Below are positions 19,301-33,082 of a stretch of DNA of 64,000 nt, in pieces; position 1 is the stretch's first letter, and each line of letters starts with the position of its first letter. Source of the stretch: Rhynochetos jubatus (taxonomy: Eukaryota > Chordata > Aves > Eurypygiformes > Rhynochetidae); contig CM050648.1 in NCBI GenBank assembly GCA_027574665.1, positions 141,360,175 through 141,424,174 of the forward strand, given 5' to 3'. The notes under the pieces are model-generated. The model saw only the letters and a list, made by a program, of their open reading frames with translations, was not told the DNA's origin and searched no databases. The position numbers were made by a program, and so were the translations under genes.

Positions 19301-22300
19301 GGTTGCCCTGGCAAACAGCTCCACCTCTCCACGGCCAAGCTGCTGATGGAGGCAGGTGATGGGCGATGCCCTGCGCACACGTCACGCTGCCGTGTGACCA
19401 GGATAGCTGCTGTCCCCAGCCAGCTCTCCAGCTTGGCCAAGAGGTTGACACTGCAGGAACGGCATTGAGCTACCACAGACCACTCACAATAATTAACTTT
19501 GGGACACGTTTTTCTCTTGGCAATTGTCCACCAACACACTCAGTCACCACCGCTCAGGTGACAACTCTGCCATGTATTAAGCTGTGGGAAGCCACTTGCA
19601 TGTTAGAAGCTGCAGCAATATGCTAATATTTTAAACATTTTGATCTATTACTTATCCTCCAGCTAAACAAAAAGGTCTTTTATACCTACTTTTAATTTCT
19701 TTTCCATGCTGCTGAGAGCAGTAGGCATCTGCTGCGGTGATGAACGACCTTGCATGAGCCCATGTAAAAGCCGTTCTTGGCAATCTAATTCACCAGCGCC
19801 TGCTCTGTTTTCTGCAGCAGGAGCTGCGGGTGCTCTGTACGGGTTCCTCATTGATCATTGCAGACACTGGAAAAAAACACCTCTTCCCACTGGATTTGGT
19901 CAGGAGCTGCCATGTACTTTGTCGGGTGTGAGATGGAGCCTGGAGCAGGAAGCTTGTACTCTGCTACGAGTCTCCTCCATTCGTTTCATATTTCCAGATC
20001 TCTGATAACACACCCAAGGCTACCTTCTGCCAAGGTCATTGCCCACCTTCCTCCTGGGATGCTGATCCTGATGTGTCAGTGTGACGGGAGGGGCAACGGC
20101 TGTTGGACCCGTATGAAACAGCAGCCTGCAGAGACTAAAGATTTTGTCGCTCATAAAAAAGATGCATCTTATCTTCACATAACAGAGGCACAAAGAGGAC
20201 AGTTAATGGGAAGTTCACAAACCTGTGTGTCCCAGAAGCCACTTTCAGAGCTGGCTGTTTGATTTCTAAACTCTAATGAAACTGTGAGAGAGGAAAGGCT
20301 TACGGCTTTCAGCAAGGAAAGGATTTTTACAGTCACAAATAATCAACACACACTTAGCTCTGTCAGTTACAGAGAGAAAGCAAGGTGCTGGGGTCCAGCC
20401 ATGTGCCTGGGATGACGGACCTCGTCAGAATTTAATGCTTTAAGTGATCTTCCTGATCACCCCATCTAACTCCCCACATGACAGGGACCAAAGGAGCTCC
20501 CCCAGTCCCTCCTCAGCAAGGCTGTAGCTTTGGTTTACACTGACAGCTTATTTATCAGAAAGATATCCTTCCTGAAATGCTTGAAACGTGATCTGTGTTT
20601 GGTCTCTAGCACCAGCCCAGGCTGTGGGCAGCTCACTGGCGCCCTCCAGCCACGCCTGAACTGTGGGATTCAGGAGTGCTGAGGATGCTGCAGCGTGCTA
20701 GAACATAGGTGCCTCGATTTCCAGTCTGTTCAGGTTTGGTGGGAAAAACGGCCTGCAGTTTCCACGGCTGCTTTCTCCTCAGTGCACCCATATTCTGGAC
20801 ATTTCAGTGCATGGATGTGCTCTGGCACCTTTGTTCCCCCCGTGGTGCTGCTGCTGCTTCTCCCCGGCTGCCTAGGGAGGTCTTACTAGGGCTGTAGATC
20901 TCCAGCCACGGTGCAGGGGAGCAGCACTCACCTGTGGACAAAGAAAATGCCTTCCTGAGGAGCTAGGGATGGACCTCATGACTCAAAGCTTTTAAACAGG
21001 CTCCTTCCCAGGAGCTCCATCCTGTTCCCATTCTCACATGGGGGTGGCTTGTTGCCCTGCCCCCCTATTTCCTATACAATGACTATTACATTTTGCTTGC
21101 TGCAATACATCATTGTCCAGTTACTAGAAGGTCCAAAACTATTTGCAATGGGTGGCATAACTGACACAGGGCCCATGAGCCAAGGGGAGAAGTTGGGCAA
21201 GAGCAGGTAAGAGCCCTTTTTACCTCCGTCCTCCAGACCCAGCATCACCAATAGCATTGTTTGCAATGTTGGCCCAGAAATCTCCCCCAGCCTTAAACAG
21301 TATTGTGCTAGAGAACTGTGGAAATTATCACAGGTTTCTGCTCAGACAAGACTTTGATTAGAGTTTTGCTCTTATTATTACAAACTCCCATCTTTCACAT
21401 CCTTCCAGCTCCCTTCTCTGGCTGCAGAGTTTAGCCAGGGCCGCTTTTGCTGCATTTAATCATCCTAGGCATATTAACTACAAATTCCTGCAATGATTTA
21501 AACACTTAGGTCATCTACGTGCCTGTAACTGATGATTACTAATTTTTTTACTTGGAAATTTATCAAGAGGCTTGGATAATTGTTCACCTCCCCACTCGGG
21601 TTGGCATTGGAAAGAATTATATTAATTTCCAAAGTTTTGATAGCGATCTGAAACATTCCCACCAGTGTTGTATACGGATGTCTTACAAACAATTAATAAC
21701 GTTTACTGTAAATGTCAGTGTGAGGTACAACAGTATGATAACTTCATTTTAATGAGGAAGAACTGAACCTTGATATTTTCAGTCCCAGGCCAGCAATTGA
21801 GCTTGCTCTGTTCACTGTGCTTTCTGCACAGACTTCACCGTAGTCATGGAGCTGAGGGGCTGCAGTGTTAATTTCTGGATTGCTGTGCTTTTACACAATA
21901 GTGGCATCTTTTTCACCACCAGTTGGGCATACATTTCAAAAAAGAAATGTTTCAGTGGAGATTGAAGGGGTATGCTCCCCCCAAATGTGACTGCTCATGT
22001 TGGGCATTAAATTATTTGCCCTAAAAAAATGCGCACACAATTACATTAAGGGAGGGCAGGCGGGTGGGGATCACAGTGGACTAAGTTTGTGAGTTCATTG
22101 GTCATGTAAGATGTCTCACTTTCAGAAGGTCCCTCTTGAAATACCTCCCCTCCTTAGCATATTGCAGGTTGGGCAACTGGTTATGGGAAGTGTAGCCCTG
22201 CACAAGACTCGCTTGTGGCAGGGAGCAGCATTACCCGTAGTTAAACCCAAGTTTGGCCAATGTCTCCCAGCATAACCAAGCCTGAATTTTGCCAAGGTAT

Positions 22301-24413
22301 TTATATATTACTAGCAACAAAAAGGGAGAATTTGGAGCATAGCATGGACTGGGTCTGTCTTCAGCCCCTGGTCCAGAGCTAATTTTGTAGCAGAGTGATA
22401 TAGGACTGCGTACAGAGCTTCTCCAGGGGAAAATAAGAACAGTCTTATTAGACTACTGATAAAAATGTCTGTTTCTATGTACACCAATCTTAGAAACTCT
22501 TCTAGTAGCAAATTAGCTCTGCTTTTGTGTCATCATTTACAACACTCAGCTCTGACAGTCAGCAAATAGCTGACCTGTATCTGCACAGCCCGCTCCTGTA
22601 ATTATATTTAAGAGATTGAAATGGTGGGTTTAGAGACAGAATATTTGAGACTATTTTAAGAACCATATGGACTAATCCAGGCATCCATTGCTATAATCCC
22701 ATAAACAGTGTGGGCTATCATGCCAGAAAGAGTCCCTAATTTCCATATCAGCCCTGCAGCAATAGGGAAAGGTACTAAATATTCCTCTCTCTCTTCACTC
22801 AGGCTCATTTCACTCTGATGATGTTTTTAAAATACAGTCCTGCAAATGTGTCGAACTCTGAGTTTTGTCAGGACAGCTGTTAATCATAAGGCAATGATGC
22901 TTTTTTCTGATGGATGTTTCTGTTATTACAATTGAAGTTTTGTCTCTTGCAATTAAGAAACAGTAATTAAAGCATTTAGCGCCATGGGCTGATAGAATTG
23001 TTTTGACACTGGTTCTTAAAAAAACTGAAGCACTCCATCTTCCTTCCCAGGGCTGTCTCATACAGGGACTTTGGAAAAATAATTGAGAATTGTAAGAAGT
23101 CATCTGGGGCTATGATCTGATTGCATGAATGGATTTCAGGTGACTTGTAAGAGTGAAAAAACATCTTGAAGAAAATAGGGAAGAAAGAATATTGACAAAA
23201 TGTGGTAAACAGCCAACCATCATAAAGGCAGAACATGTACCATGGAAGAATTTTTGTTTGTTGCTACCATGAAACATTCAGTATCCCTAGGAAAAGCTGT
23301 AAGAAGTGGACCAATGGGGTAACTGTAAAGGGACAGGTTGGAGATACGCCTTCAGTTTCCAGTCTGTTGTGGATTCCCTTCAGGATCATGACAAATGACA
23401 TAACTCTGCCCTACTTTTTCCTTTCTAAAGAGGCTTGTGTTGAGATGCTGCAGGGCTTAACCCTTTCCTGTGTGTCTAGTCCTACACAAATAGGCACTCA
23501 TGTATTTAAGTCAGCACAGTATTTTTGGGTGGCTCAGAAGAGGATGAACCAAAATAAAAATTAAGCTAGGGGGCCAGGGCTGCTTGACGTACTGATGCAG
23601 GCTATGATAGCAAGTGCACACTTGTGAAGAATAAGAAAACTCCTCCTCTCTGGATCCATTCTGGCTTCCCCTCTCCAAAAATACCAGGAATGGAGTTGCT
23701 AAACCGTAGCAGACTTTCCTGGATTCACTGTTGAATGAAACCTCCTGGTCAGCATGGAGATCCTTATGTATCTGGGTCTTTGATGCTTTTTCATGCTGCT
23801 TGGCAAAAGGAAGATGGACATGGGACAAGCTGGGCTATCACCCCTCCTGGGGAAGGCAATAACCCCAGGCTGGAGGAAGCAACAAGAAGCAGAGCAGTAC
23901 AGGACACCTATCACTGTGTACATCCAAGATGTCAGCTCCAAGGTGGAAGACACTAAGCTGCCTTAATTTGCCCTGGAGAAATATTTAGGAAGTAGAACAT
24001 TTCAGTGTCCCCTTCCTTCAAAAAGACTGGGCTATTTAAGAGCACTCTTGATGAAGGGGACCATGATCCAGAAAATCCTCTTCTTTCAAAATACTACATA
24101 TTGGCTAGTCTCAAGTATACATTGAAGTGCTCTTCTTGAATCTGGTGCTCGCAGATCAGAAACTGCAAGAGAGAAAAGAGCAAATGGTTTTGAGCACGCA
24201 GCAGCATCAAAGAAATAATCAGCATGGCGCTGTGCTAGCGATAGTGTTGGAGATGGGGGTTGGCAAAACAACAGCTGTGAAAGTACCAGGCTCAGGGTCC
24301 TGTGAGCCTGAGAGGAGGTGACAGAGACATATAAAGCTACAACTGGGGTGTTAGATGTGTGGCACATGGAGGATCTGTCATTTCAGGAGGAGCTGACAGG
24401 CTGAAAGCTTTGG
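13331..24413. other. Intergenic, no gene recognised
   Basis: About 11 kb with only short open frames (up to 137 codons, 16461-16874 minus), none with a recognisable domain, start context or splice structure. An A/T run with (AT)n character lies at 13988-14005. A short CpG-rich patch lies at 16488-16545, followed by AATAAA at 16580. Otherwise the sequence is unique and AT-rich, with no repeat I can name. Confidence 0.5.
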
Positions 24414-24841
24414 ATTGGGCTTTTTTTTTTTTTTTTTTAGTTCAGAGCTCGTGTATGTAATTATGACAATTTTCATAAAAGTCAAGTCTCTTGTACAATT
24501 TAATGAGGTTTAGCGGGAGGATTTGGGAGCACTCAGTGCATCGTAGCAGCAGAGGAGAGCTGGAGCTCACGTGGGAGCCGGAGCTGCCCAGCGGGAGGGG
24601 TGTGCCCAGGGCAGGGAGCTCAGACCCCCAGCCCCCCATGCTCAGTTTCTGAAGCAACACGTGGGATTTCCAAAGGTGTCTAATTCTCAGGATTTCCAAG
24701 TGCCCACCTTCAGAGCCAGATCCCAGTAAATGCTGGCAGCTCTGGACACCTCTCCAGCTCCTTAAGAAGCATAAGAGGGCTTCTGCAACCACCACCGCAC
24801 CACTGCCCCCTTCTACTGGGATTTTAGGAGCCCATTGGGCT
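24414..24841 (-). mobile_element. Possible A-tailed retroposed segment
   Basis: An 18-base T run (24421-24438) is the left edge of a segment that is GC-richer than its flanks. ATTGGGCT occurs at both edges (24414-24421 and 24834-24841), as a target-site duplication would. Read on the minus strand, the segment would be a ~410-base insert ending in an A18 tail. A 117-codon minus frame (24795-24442) lies within it but resembles no known protein. An eight-base repeat can arise by chance, and processed pseudogenes are rare in birds, so this is tentative. Confidence 0.3.
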
Positions 24842-27800
24842 GAGTGCTGAACTCAGCCCTGTCAGAAGTCAGCGTGAGCCATTGACACCTGCCAAGGGTG
24901 GGTCTCCGTGTGAGCCAGCACAGGCAGGATGCAGGAACAACCACAAAACAATGGATGAAATGCAAAGACTAAATTTACTTTCGTTACCTCCTGAAACAGG
25001 GGATCCTCGATGAAGCACCTGGGCAGAGGCTCACATAGTGGAACGCAGGCACCATAGAGCTGGGTCCCTGTTAGAGGATCTCCAAACCTGCCAGTTTAGT
25101 ATTTCAAGGATTCATGCAGGCATAGTTTGCCACTGTGCTTTGATCTTTCCCACAGAAAAGGGCAAGAATCTCAAGCACGTTTCATAGGGTGCCTCTAAGT
25201 CCATCACAGGCCTATGTTATCTAAACACAGATGTTCTACTTGTCCAACGCACAAGGCTAAACAACAATTAGTATGATGTATGTGGTTTTCCACACCTCAG
25301 CTGCAAGTCAGTTGAGCGTGTTTACAATCCTCCTTGCCAGTCTTCCATTATTTTACCAGCTTCTCATTCTTCTGTGGGTTTCCTCTTGCTGCCCCAGGTT
25401 TTGACAACCAGAAGAGGTGAGTGGAGAGGGTCTCAGCGTGTTTCCTGTCTGCCAAGCTGCCAGATGGTGCTCAGCACTTCTCAGGAATAGCTTTGTTATC
25501 AAGAGAAGGTGGTGAACGAGTCTAAACTGTCCTGTCCCCTATGGGGAAAGAGCCAGGCTTGAGACGTTAAGGGAGTCGATGCCCTCATAAGATTCCTCTT
25601 TTTGCCTAGTATCAAGTAAACCAAATAGATTTTCTTAATTGTTTTGGGGGTGGAAGACTTTCTGTTTGTTTTTTGTTTGTTCGTTTGTTTTAGCTAGGCT
25701 GCAAATTTTCTAGTAGCAGTAGAAAAAAGGAGTCACAAATAAAGGGAGTTTGGTCAAATTTGAGGTGAACAATGACAATGCAACTTCCTGTTATCATAAG
25801 CCTTTCAAAGCCATAAGTGGACTAAACCATGCAAGTGAAGGCTGTGTTTTTAATATGACCATAATTGGAGCAGTGGGCAGTTGTACACACTGGGAATTCA
25901 TTTGGAACACTTCTCATAAGTGCCTTGATACAAAATTAAGACCTAACTCTGGGCCCCCAAGAGAGAAAATTCTGGCTTGTACTCTGCCTACATACACTCA
26001 AATTAATGCATAATGCAGCAAGTTTCCTCCTCACTCTGCCTGTCCCTTTCTCTCTCACACACACACATGCACGCACGCAGCTGAACTCCCACACAAGTTC
26101 TGCGGGGAAATTACAGCCTGCTCATGTCACTCCCTTCTTTGTCACTGAAATAGTGCCATAGGTCTGGGAAACGCTCTCTCTCTGCGGTACCAAACTTCTT
26201 GCAGCTCAGAAAGATCTTACTTCAATAATACATAAATTTGAATTTTCTATGTAAATCAACTTTTTTTTTCCCCCTCTTCCAAAAACTATATTGCAGTAGC
26301 ACTAGTCGTAAATTGTAGCTTTCATGTTGGCAAATCTTTGGGAACTAAGCATGAAGAACCAAACTTTCTGTTGTCAGGTCACATTAACTCCAAGATTTCT
26401 CACAGGCAAATTGTGTCTTGAATGCTCTGCATGATTCACAAAAAAGGCCTTTCTCCATGTAAAGCATCAGCTCCCATTAAGCAGAAGAAATAAACTGCTG
26501 CGTGCAAAAGATGTGAGCACGTGGCTTATGAATAATCAGAACAACTTTAGGGAAATCACCTCAGAGCATGGCAAACAGCAGTGACACTGAGCTTAGTACC
26601 TCTGATCCTCCAAGACCAATGCGAGTGGCCTCCTCCTGGTGCTGAAAAGGGGGCACAGCTCATGGCTTGTGATCAGTGGTGATAAAAGGGACAACTCATG
26701 CCCTGAATCTGCAGGGAATGACAGTGGTGGAGGTGAGCAAGGGGCAAGAATGAGCATTTGCCTCTGCTCAGACGGAGCCAGGGCAAGTGGCTGCCAAGGG
26801 ACAGAGGTGGAAAGGTGGGAGGTGGGTAGCAGTGTAGGAAGTATGCAGAGATGGGCTTGAATAAGATTTTATCATTGTAAACCAGGGATGGACAACTTCA
26901 AAGAGGCTGAGGGCTATGACTATGGTATGCCCAGCAATGGCTTTAAAAGATGCTTTATCCAGTATTTCATGAGGAACTGTGCTGTAAATAGTCCTACTCC
27001 ACTCCCTTTCTCTTTGTGTTGTGGCAAGGATGAGGAAAGTTACAGCCCAGCTCATCCTTGCACCTGAATACAGTACACTCCTGTAGGATTTCCTAGAGAC
27101 TGCTAATTGCCTGCAGCCTCAACTGCCAGCCCACAAAAAATCACCATGTCCTGCTACCAGCTGAGCCCCACTACTTGCTGCCGTCATACTGTAAGATGGA
27201 AGACTTTGCCCTCTCTCCCATCCACTGTCCTGCTAGATGTGTGCAATATGGAAAATTGTACACAAATGATAGGCAAGTAGTCATGGTTCAGGCCCAAACT
27301 GGGAGGTCTTGCCCCTTACAAAGGGTTAATGGAAACCCCAAGAAACATCCTGAGGGTTGGGGTTTTTTTCCCCTTCACAAGCATATACCCCCAACAGTTT
27401 CTTGATTATTGTGGCTTCTCTCTATCAAATAGGTTGTGAATGTTAATGATTCTTTACTTATTTCAGCCCCAGCCCCCAGGCCGGTATTTCTGTTCTCATC
27501 TCTGTGCACACTGAACATCCGACTGGGGCTCTTATGGTTACTCAGCCAGGCTTAAGAGGTTGGAGAGGTGCACCAACATTCCCAGGAAAACCCTATCAGT
27601 CTTGACTTGTAAATCTGACACTTTTCACCTTCAGCAACATAGGGAAAACTCACGAAGCACAGGATTTTGGACAGGGAAAACACCTGACTTCACCATTTTC
27701 CTTTACACAAAAATGCAGCATGGTTGTCCCAACTTTTCCTCCAGGGCATTTGGGAAGGCACCACCAGAACTTCACCAGAAAGCAAAACTATAGCTGCAAA

Positions 27801-29201
27801 GAGACCTCAGCAATGCTATCCGGTCCTCATGGAAGGGATTTCCTTGGCCTTGTAGATCGGAACATGACAGCGTTCAAGCATTTGTGTGCAGATGAAAAAT
27901 GAGAATCAGTTAGTACAGTTCAGACTCACTGCAGCCAAATTAAGTAGAAAATGAAATATTTTAAGAAGTGTCTTATGGTAAATGAATCTGAATTAGCTGC
28001 AAACATGGATGATTTTCTTCCAATCGCCAGGCCACACAGCATAGCTGCTTGGATTTAATTCCGCCTTTATATCACATGTGTCTTTCCTTTATTCCCTGGC
28101 ATAGATAGATGTGTGATTAAACTATCACTTTTGATATCCCAAAAAGCTGAGGAAAGGAGATTACACTATAAATCATAACAATCCTCCTTTTCACTTGCTT
28201 GTGAGTTTTAGACAGCTTTAGAATTTTTCTCATGTGATTACAGCAAATTGTAGTAGAGATAAAACATAAAGTGATACAGTTATTTTTTTAGAGTCCTGGA
28301 TTTAAGAGATGTGTTTATAGGGATAATTTTGACAACAAATGCAAATTCATTTAGGGTTTTTTACTTGCTATGCAGTTGTTAGATTAAAATGCCACTTAAA
28401 TTTGGTTTTTTTTGCTAACAGAAGTGAAAAGATGGTCACTGTCACTTTTAATTTTGCTTTTTGGGGGGCAGGATATCCCTAAATTCAATTGGTACGTCTG
28501 CTGCAGCTACCTCCAGAATTATATCCTGTGTGTAGAAGTCCAAGACCATCGGCCCCACTGGGAGCCCTTGGGTGCTGATGGCTGTTGAATTACCGCTCTG
28601 GAGATCCACAGCCACCCTCCACAGCAGAGAGACCTGTATATGGAATGGTGATGCCGGCAGCTCACTAACACCTTTCCCTCTGCACGCGTGCCTCGCGGCC
28701 ACTGGCTACACTGCGGCCACGATTCCAGGGAATGATCCTGTCACGTGGAGAGAGACTTTGCTGACTGATCCTCTGCAGCTCACAGGGAGTTCGTGGAGGA
28801 TGGGCCTGAACATCTGTGCTTTCAGGCCCCCATCCAAAAGGAAAGACTTGCCCTGAGTTGGGTAGGATTTGAATCGAGTCCTGGACCAGCTTAGGACGGA
28901 TGAGCAAATAGACATAGGGTAAATACAAATCAGACGACTGGGACCCGCCATGTACATGGCTCAGTTCATCTGCTGCTGAATGGGAGGCACAGAAATTCCA
29001 ACAGCTCTGCTGTGCGTGATAAATGTCACAGGGTGAAATCGTACGCCCAGACTTCCAGGACTAGTGCAGAGTACCAGTCAGGTCTGTTTGCTCCCAGGTT
29101 TCTCACAGTCCATCCAAGATGTGCAGCAGGTCCAGATGGGACCCTAGTGAAAGCTAGCACAGATGCAGTCAGGGCATCCTCACTAGTCAGGAAAATCAGA
29201 G
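24842..29201. other. Intergenic, no gene recognised
   Basis: About 4.4 kb of mostly AT-rich sequence. It holds a TTTG-type microsatellite (25662-25691), a CA-type run near 26055-26070, and a minus-strand stretch (28957-28448) that is open over ~170 codons but for one stop. None of the frames matches a known family. Confidence 0.5.
25662..25691. repeat. TTTG-rich microsatellite
   Basis: Interrupted repeats of TTTG (CTGTTTGTTTTTTGTTTGTT followed by CGTTTGTTTT). Low complexity, no other meaning apparent. Confidence 0.8.
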
Positions 29202-29258
29202 AGTCATAGAAATGTTCTGCTTGGAAAAGACCTTTAAGATCATGAAGTCCAACCGTAA
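29202..29258 (-). mobile_element. CR1 3' tail fragment
   Basis: About 55 bases match the terminal CR1 3' UTR in minus orientation: AGTCATAGAA, TTGGAAAAGACC, TTTAAGATCATGAAGTCCAA. The homology stops at about 29258, where ordinary sequence resumes. It is an extremely 5'-truncated insertion. Confidence 0.75.
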
Positions 29259-32200
29259 TTGTGGACTAGACATCTTGTCTTACATGTACAGCCTAATTGT
29301 GGCACCGTGAATGAGCAGAAATACAGTATCGGATGGCTAATAATCCAAGAGGAGGAAATACTTTGTACAATACTATGTGTCAGCCAACAGAAGCTGGTAA
29401 TAAGCTATTAGGTGCTGCTACCAGATTCCTTCTCCACTCCCCAGAAGCTTCTGGGCACTCTGTATCCACTCCATACCCACAGACTTCTTTTCTAACCGTT
29501 TCAGTAAGAACTGGGATTACGGGATATTTCTGAGGAGGAGCACTGTTCTGGCCTGGTGATCAAGCATTAGGAGATCTGACGAACATGGTACAGGGACCAG
29601 GAGAGAGATATATGTGCATACACACATCCCTGCAGTGATGCAGCGCATGGCCTTAACACTGGAGAGGGTAACTGGCATTTCAGCACCTTGCAGGAAGGTA
29701 TGAGCGCACATTCCCAATGAACTGTCCAAACTGGATGAATAAGTCAGAGTATCCTTTATATGACTCACTTTGCTTGTTTTACCTGTGAGTAAATGTGCAG
29801 TATTTTTTGAGGTGGACTACAGCCTCAAAAACATTTATACTGTCACTTCTCTTTTAACTCCTTTTAACCCTTAACAGCTGTACAAAAGGCCTGCTGTCTC
29901 AGAGCCTTTAGTCCCAAAACAATGACCCAGTCCATCAGCCACTAGTGCCCTGTTTGCAATGGTTATTCAGGCTTTGTTCAATTAGATTCACAGCATAAAT
30001 AATCTCAGGAGGCTGTGAGTTGGTAGCTTGGTTCAGAGCCATTAACAGATTGCAGTAATAATGGTAATAACTGTAATGCAATTGCAGATATCAGTATCCT
30101 TCCTCTTATGTTTTGTTACTCTTGCATCTTGTCCTTGTCCAGGCCAGGAGGTCACCGGACAAGTCCAGACCTTTGTCGAGATGCAGAACAAGCACTGGGG
30201 CAATGTGTGAAGGCTTCCCAAGAGGGGCATGCACACCCACACACTGAGAGCTGAAAACCACCCAGGATGAGGATACAAGAATCTCAAATCTGGCACTTGA
30301 CTGTCAGCATCAGGACTGGATTGCCCTGGAATGAGACTCTGTGGGACAGAGAACGTATCTACCTGTGTACACCAATTTGTACTGCGGAAGCCCTTTGATA
30401 TGTAGTGAGTACCAAGTGAGAACCTTATGTTGTTCCACTGGAGTTACTCTCTAATTGTACAACAGTTACACTTTCTGATACTCGTAGTTATCATTAAATC
30501 TATAATCAGCACACTCCCCACATATTTGAGAATCTTTCCCATGTTAATACAATATAATTAAAACAGCCCCTGTTTCAACAGTATCTGCATTAAAAAGGAA
30601 CACCAAAGAGACCATAATAGGTGGAGAGGTTAATAATAGGTCATGTGGTTAATCTTCCAGTTACAAGGGCAAACACTAATTACAGGACTGGGAAAGGAAA
30701 GGGCAGCCTGATTGCAATGTGATTATGGTGACCTTGTTAAGGAGTGATCCAAGTCATGATAGAGGCCTCAATAAATAAAGATAATACATCCCTTAGCACC
30801 TCCCGGCGAACGTCAGATGAATGCTGAGAGCAGCGTTAGCCTGCTCTGCACACCGGGCCGTGAGGATGGAGGCTGACCCGTGTAATTCTCCAGCCCTGTC
30901 TCAGCACAGCAGGATTGCTGGCTTCTCATTCTGCTCACTGAGAAAAACAAAAGCACCAGCTACTGATAACAAATATATCATGTTGACTTCTAAAGGAGTC
31001 CGCAGTACAGCGTGTTACAAATTACAGCAAACTCCAGCATGTCTGAGCATCGGAGATGTGGCAGAGTGCTGTGATTCACCATGTTGTCAGTGGCATGGGA
31101 GGAATTCCCAGGGAGCTGCGAAAACACTGCTTACTATCTAGGCTGAAAAATGGTAAAAACTCAAGCGCTTTCTGCTCTTCGTCTAACCCCAAGTATAAAT
31201 TCTGCTGCCCAGGAAAACATATCCTACAGATTATAACAGTTTCATTATCTCAGCAGAGAACTTGCTGCCTCTGCTGCAAACTGGTCCGTGGAGAAATTAC
31301 CAGGCTTCCAAATTTAATTAGGGCAGGACTCAGACAGGGAACACAGTGAGGTTAACACAGATGTCTGTATGTCCCATCATTCTCACATCCTGTAATAAAC
31401 AGGCATTTGGGGAACCGTATAAGTCAGTGCTGTAAGCAAACAGTCCTGTGGTATAGACTTGAGGCTGGTGCCTGCTGAACACTCATAAAACTCCTTGGGT
31501 CATTAGTCTGGAAAGTCTTTTGTTACTCGTGATGATTTTGTAAGTTAATTGAGGACAGGGTTAATAAGAAAAGCTGTGTCTCCAGACACATCAGGGCTAT
31601 GTAGAGCTCCTTGGTCTGGCAGCTTGTTGGCTGGATGTGAGCAGGATGACAGCAATGACTGGAGCTGTTCAAACTCTTTTCATTTACGGTTTGAAAAAGT
31701 CTGTAAAAAATGTTGCCTATTTTGAATATCTATTTATTTATTTTAAACTACATTTGCTTTTACCTAAACCTATATTTTGTTAAAGTCATGGTAACTGCCA
31801 CGTGCACAAGGAAACCATTCCTCTGGGTTTAACAATACTTACAAATAAACTGGCTTAGCCATGCAAAGCCCTGCTCTTGGGCATCCAGAAGGTAACAGGG
31901 CATTCTTTCAGCTGCCTGCAATGCTGGTTGAGACCTTGCTGTGCTGGGAGTGGTTTGGAAGACCACAGGCCACCAGCTAAGGTTTCCAGAAACAGAAAGA
32001 GCACTGGAATCTTGAAGGTGTGAAGGAAATCTGTGCCAGCTGTTTCTGTGTAGGTGTGTGTGTTCAAAAATGCAGAAAGCAATTAAACTTTCACTATTTT
32101 TTTTCTGAGATTCCACTCACTAGGATTTCCTATTTAATATCAAAATAAACTCTACTACCTGAATGTTAGACAAAACAAACCCAAATGTATAAGGATAGTA

Positions 32201-33064
32201 ATTTCTATTCATGCCATTTGTTTCTAATGTTTTATCAGGTTAGAATATCCCTGGAGCAGAAATCTGTTTGCAGGACAAAGGCTCAGAGACCTGGTAAGTT
32301 CCCATGCCTGAATTTTCAGCCCATTTCCCCATGCTCAGAGGTAATCTGCTTTGGGAGGAAGCAGTGGGTTTGGTCCTTAAACCTCCAAATATTCTCAAGA
32401 TCTAGAACAAGGCCATGATGCAGCAACCGAGGAGTGGATGAGACCCCAGAGTCCCTACCTCTCTGGGGCATGTTCGGTCCCACTCATACATGGCCCAAAT
32501 TCTGGGTTTGCTCACCTCTGCAGCACAGTAACTCCTGCAAGCACCAGCGGAGATGAGGAGGAAGGTGAAGGGCTCATCGAATTCCCAGGAACCAGGTTGC
32601 TGCAAAGGACTGCTGTCACCTTGGGCAAATTTCACTCTTTCTTCAATGACAGTCACATTTTACAAGTTTTGACAAAGCTCATTTTGCAAAGATGGTTAAA
32701 CTGAACCACAGAGTTTTAAGGAGGGCTGAAATACGCCATTCTGGACCTTACCAGCTTTGAATTAGCTCTGATCTGAGGACTTATGTGATTTTATTTAATA
32801 AAACTTAACTGTTTATTTCTTGCTATAAATCAAGGATTTTGTCAGGGTTGCTAAGGGATACTGTTCATTCCCTTTTTTATTTGAAGGCTGAATAGTAAAT
32901 AGTTCTCCCTGGAAGCAACTTAATCTGTGATTTTGCTCTGTAGAGGATGGCATTCTTAACTCAGCTCTTGCTGCTGCTCAGTCCTTCTGTTTCTCCCCTA
33001 AGTTTAAGCATGACAAAAGGAAGGACAAAGGCTATGAACTTTCTATTACAGTAAAATGCTGTAA

Positions 33065-33082
33065 ACACACACACACACACAC
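33065..33082. repeat. (AC)9 microsatellite
   Basis: Nine uninterrupted AC dinucleotides in otherwise unique sequence. Confidence 0.9.
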
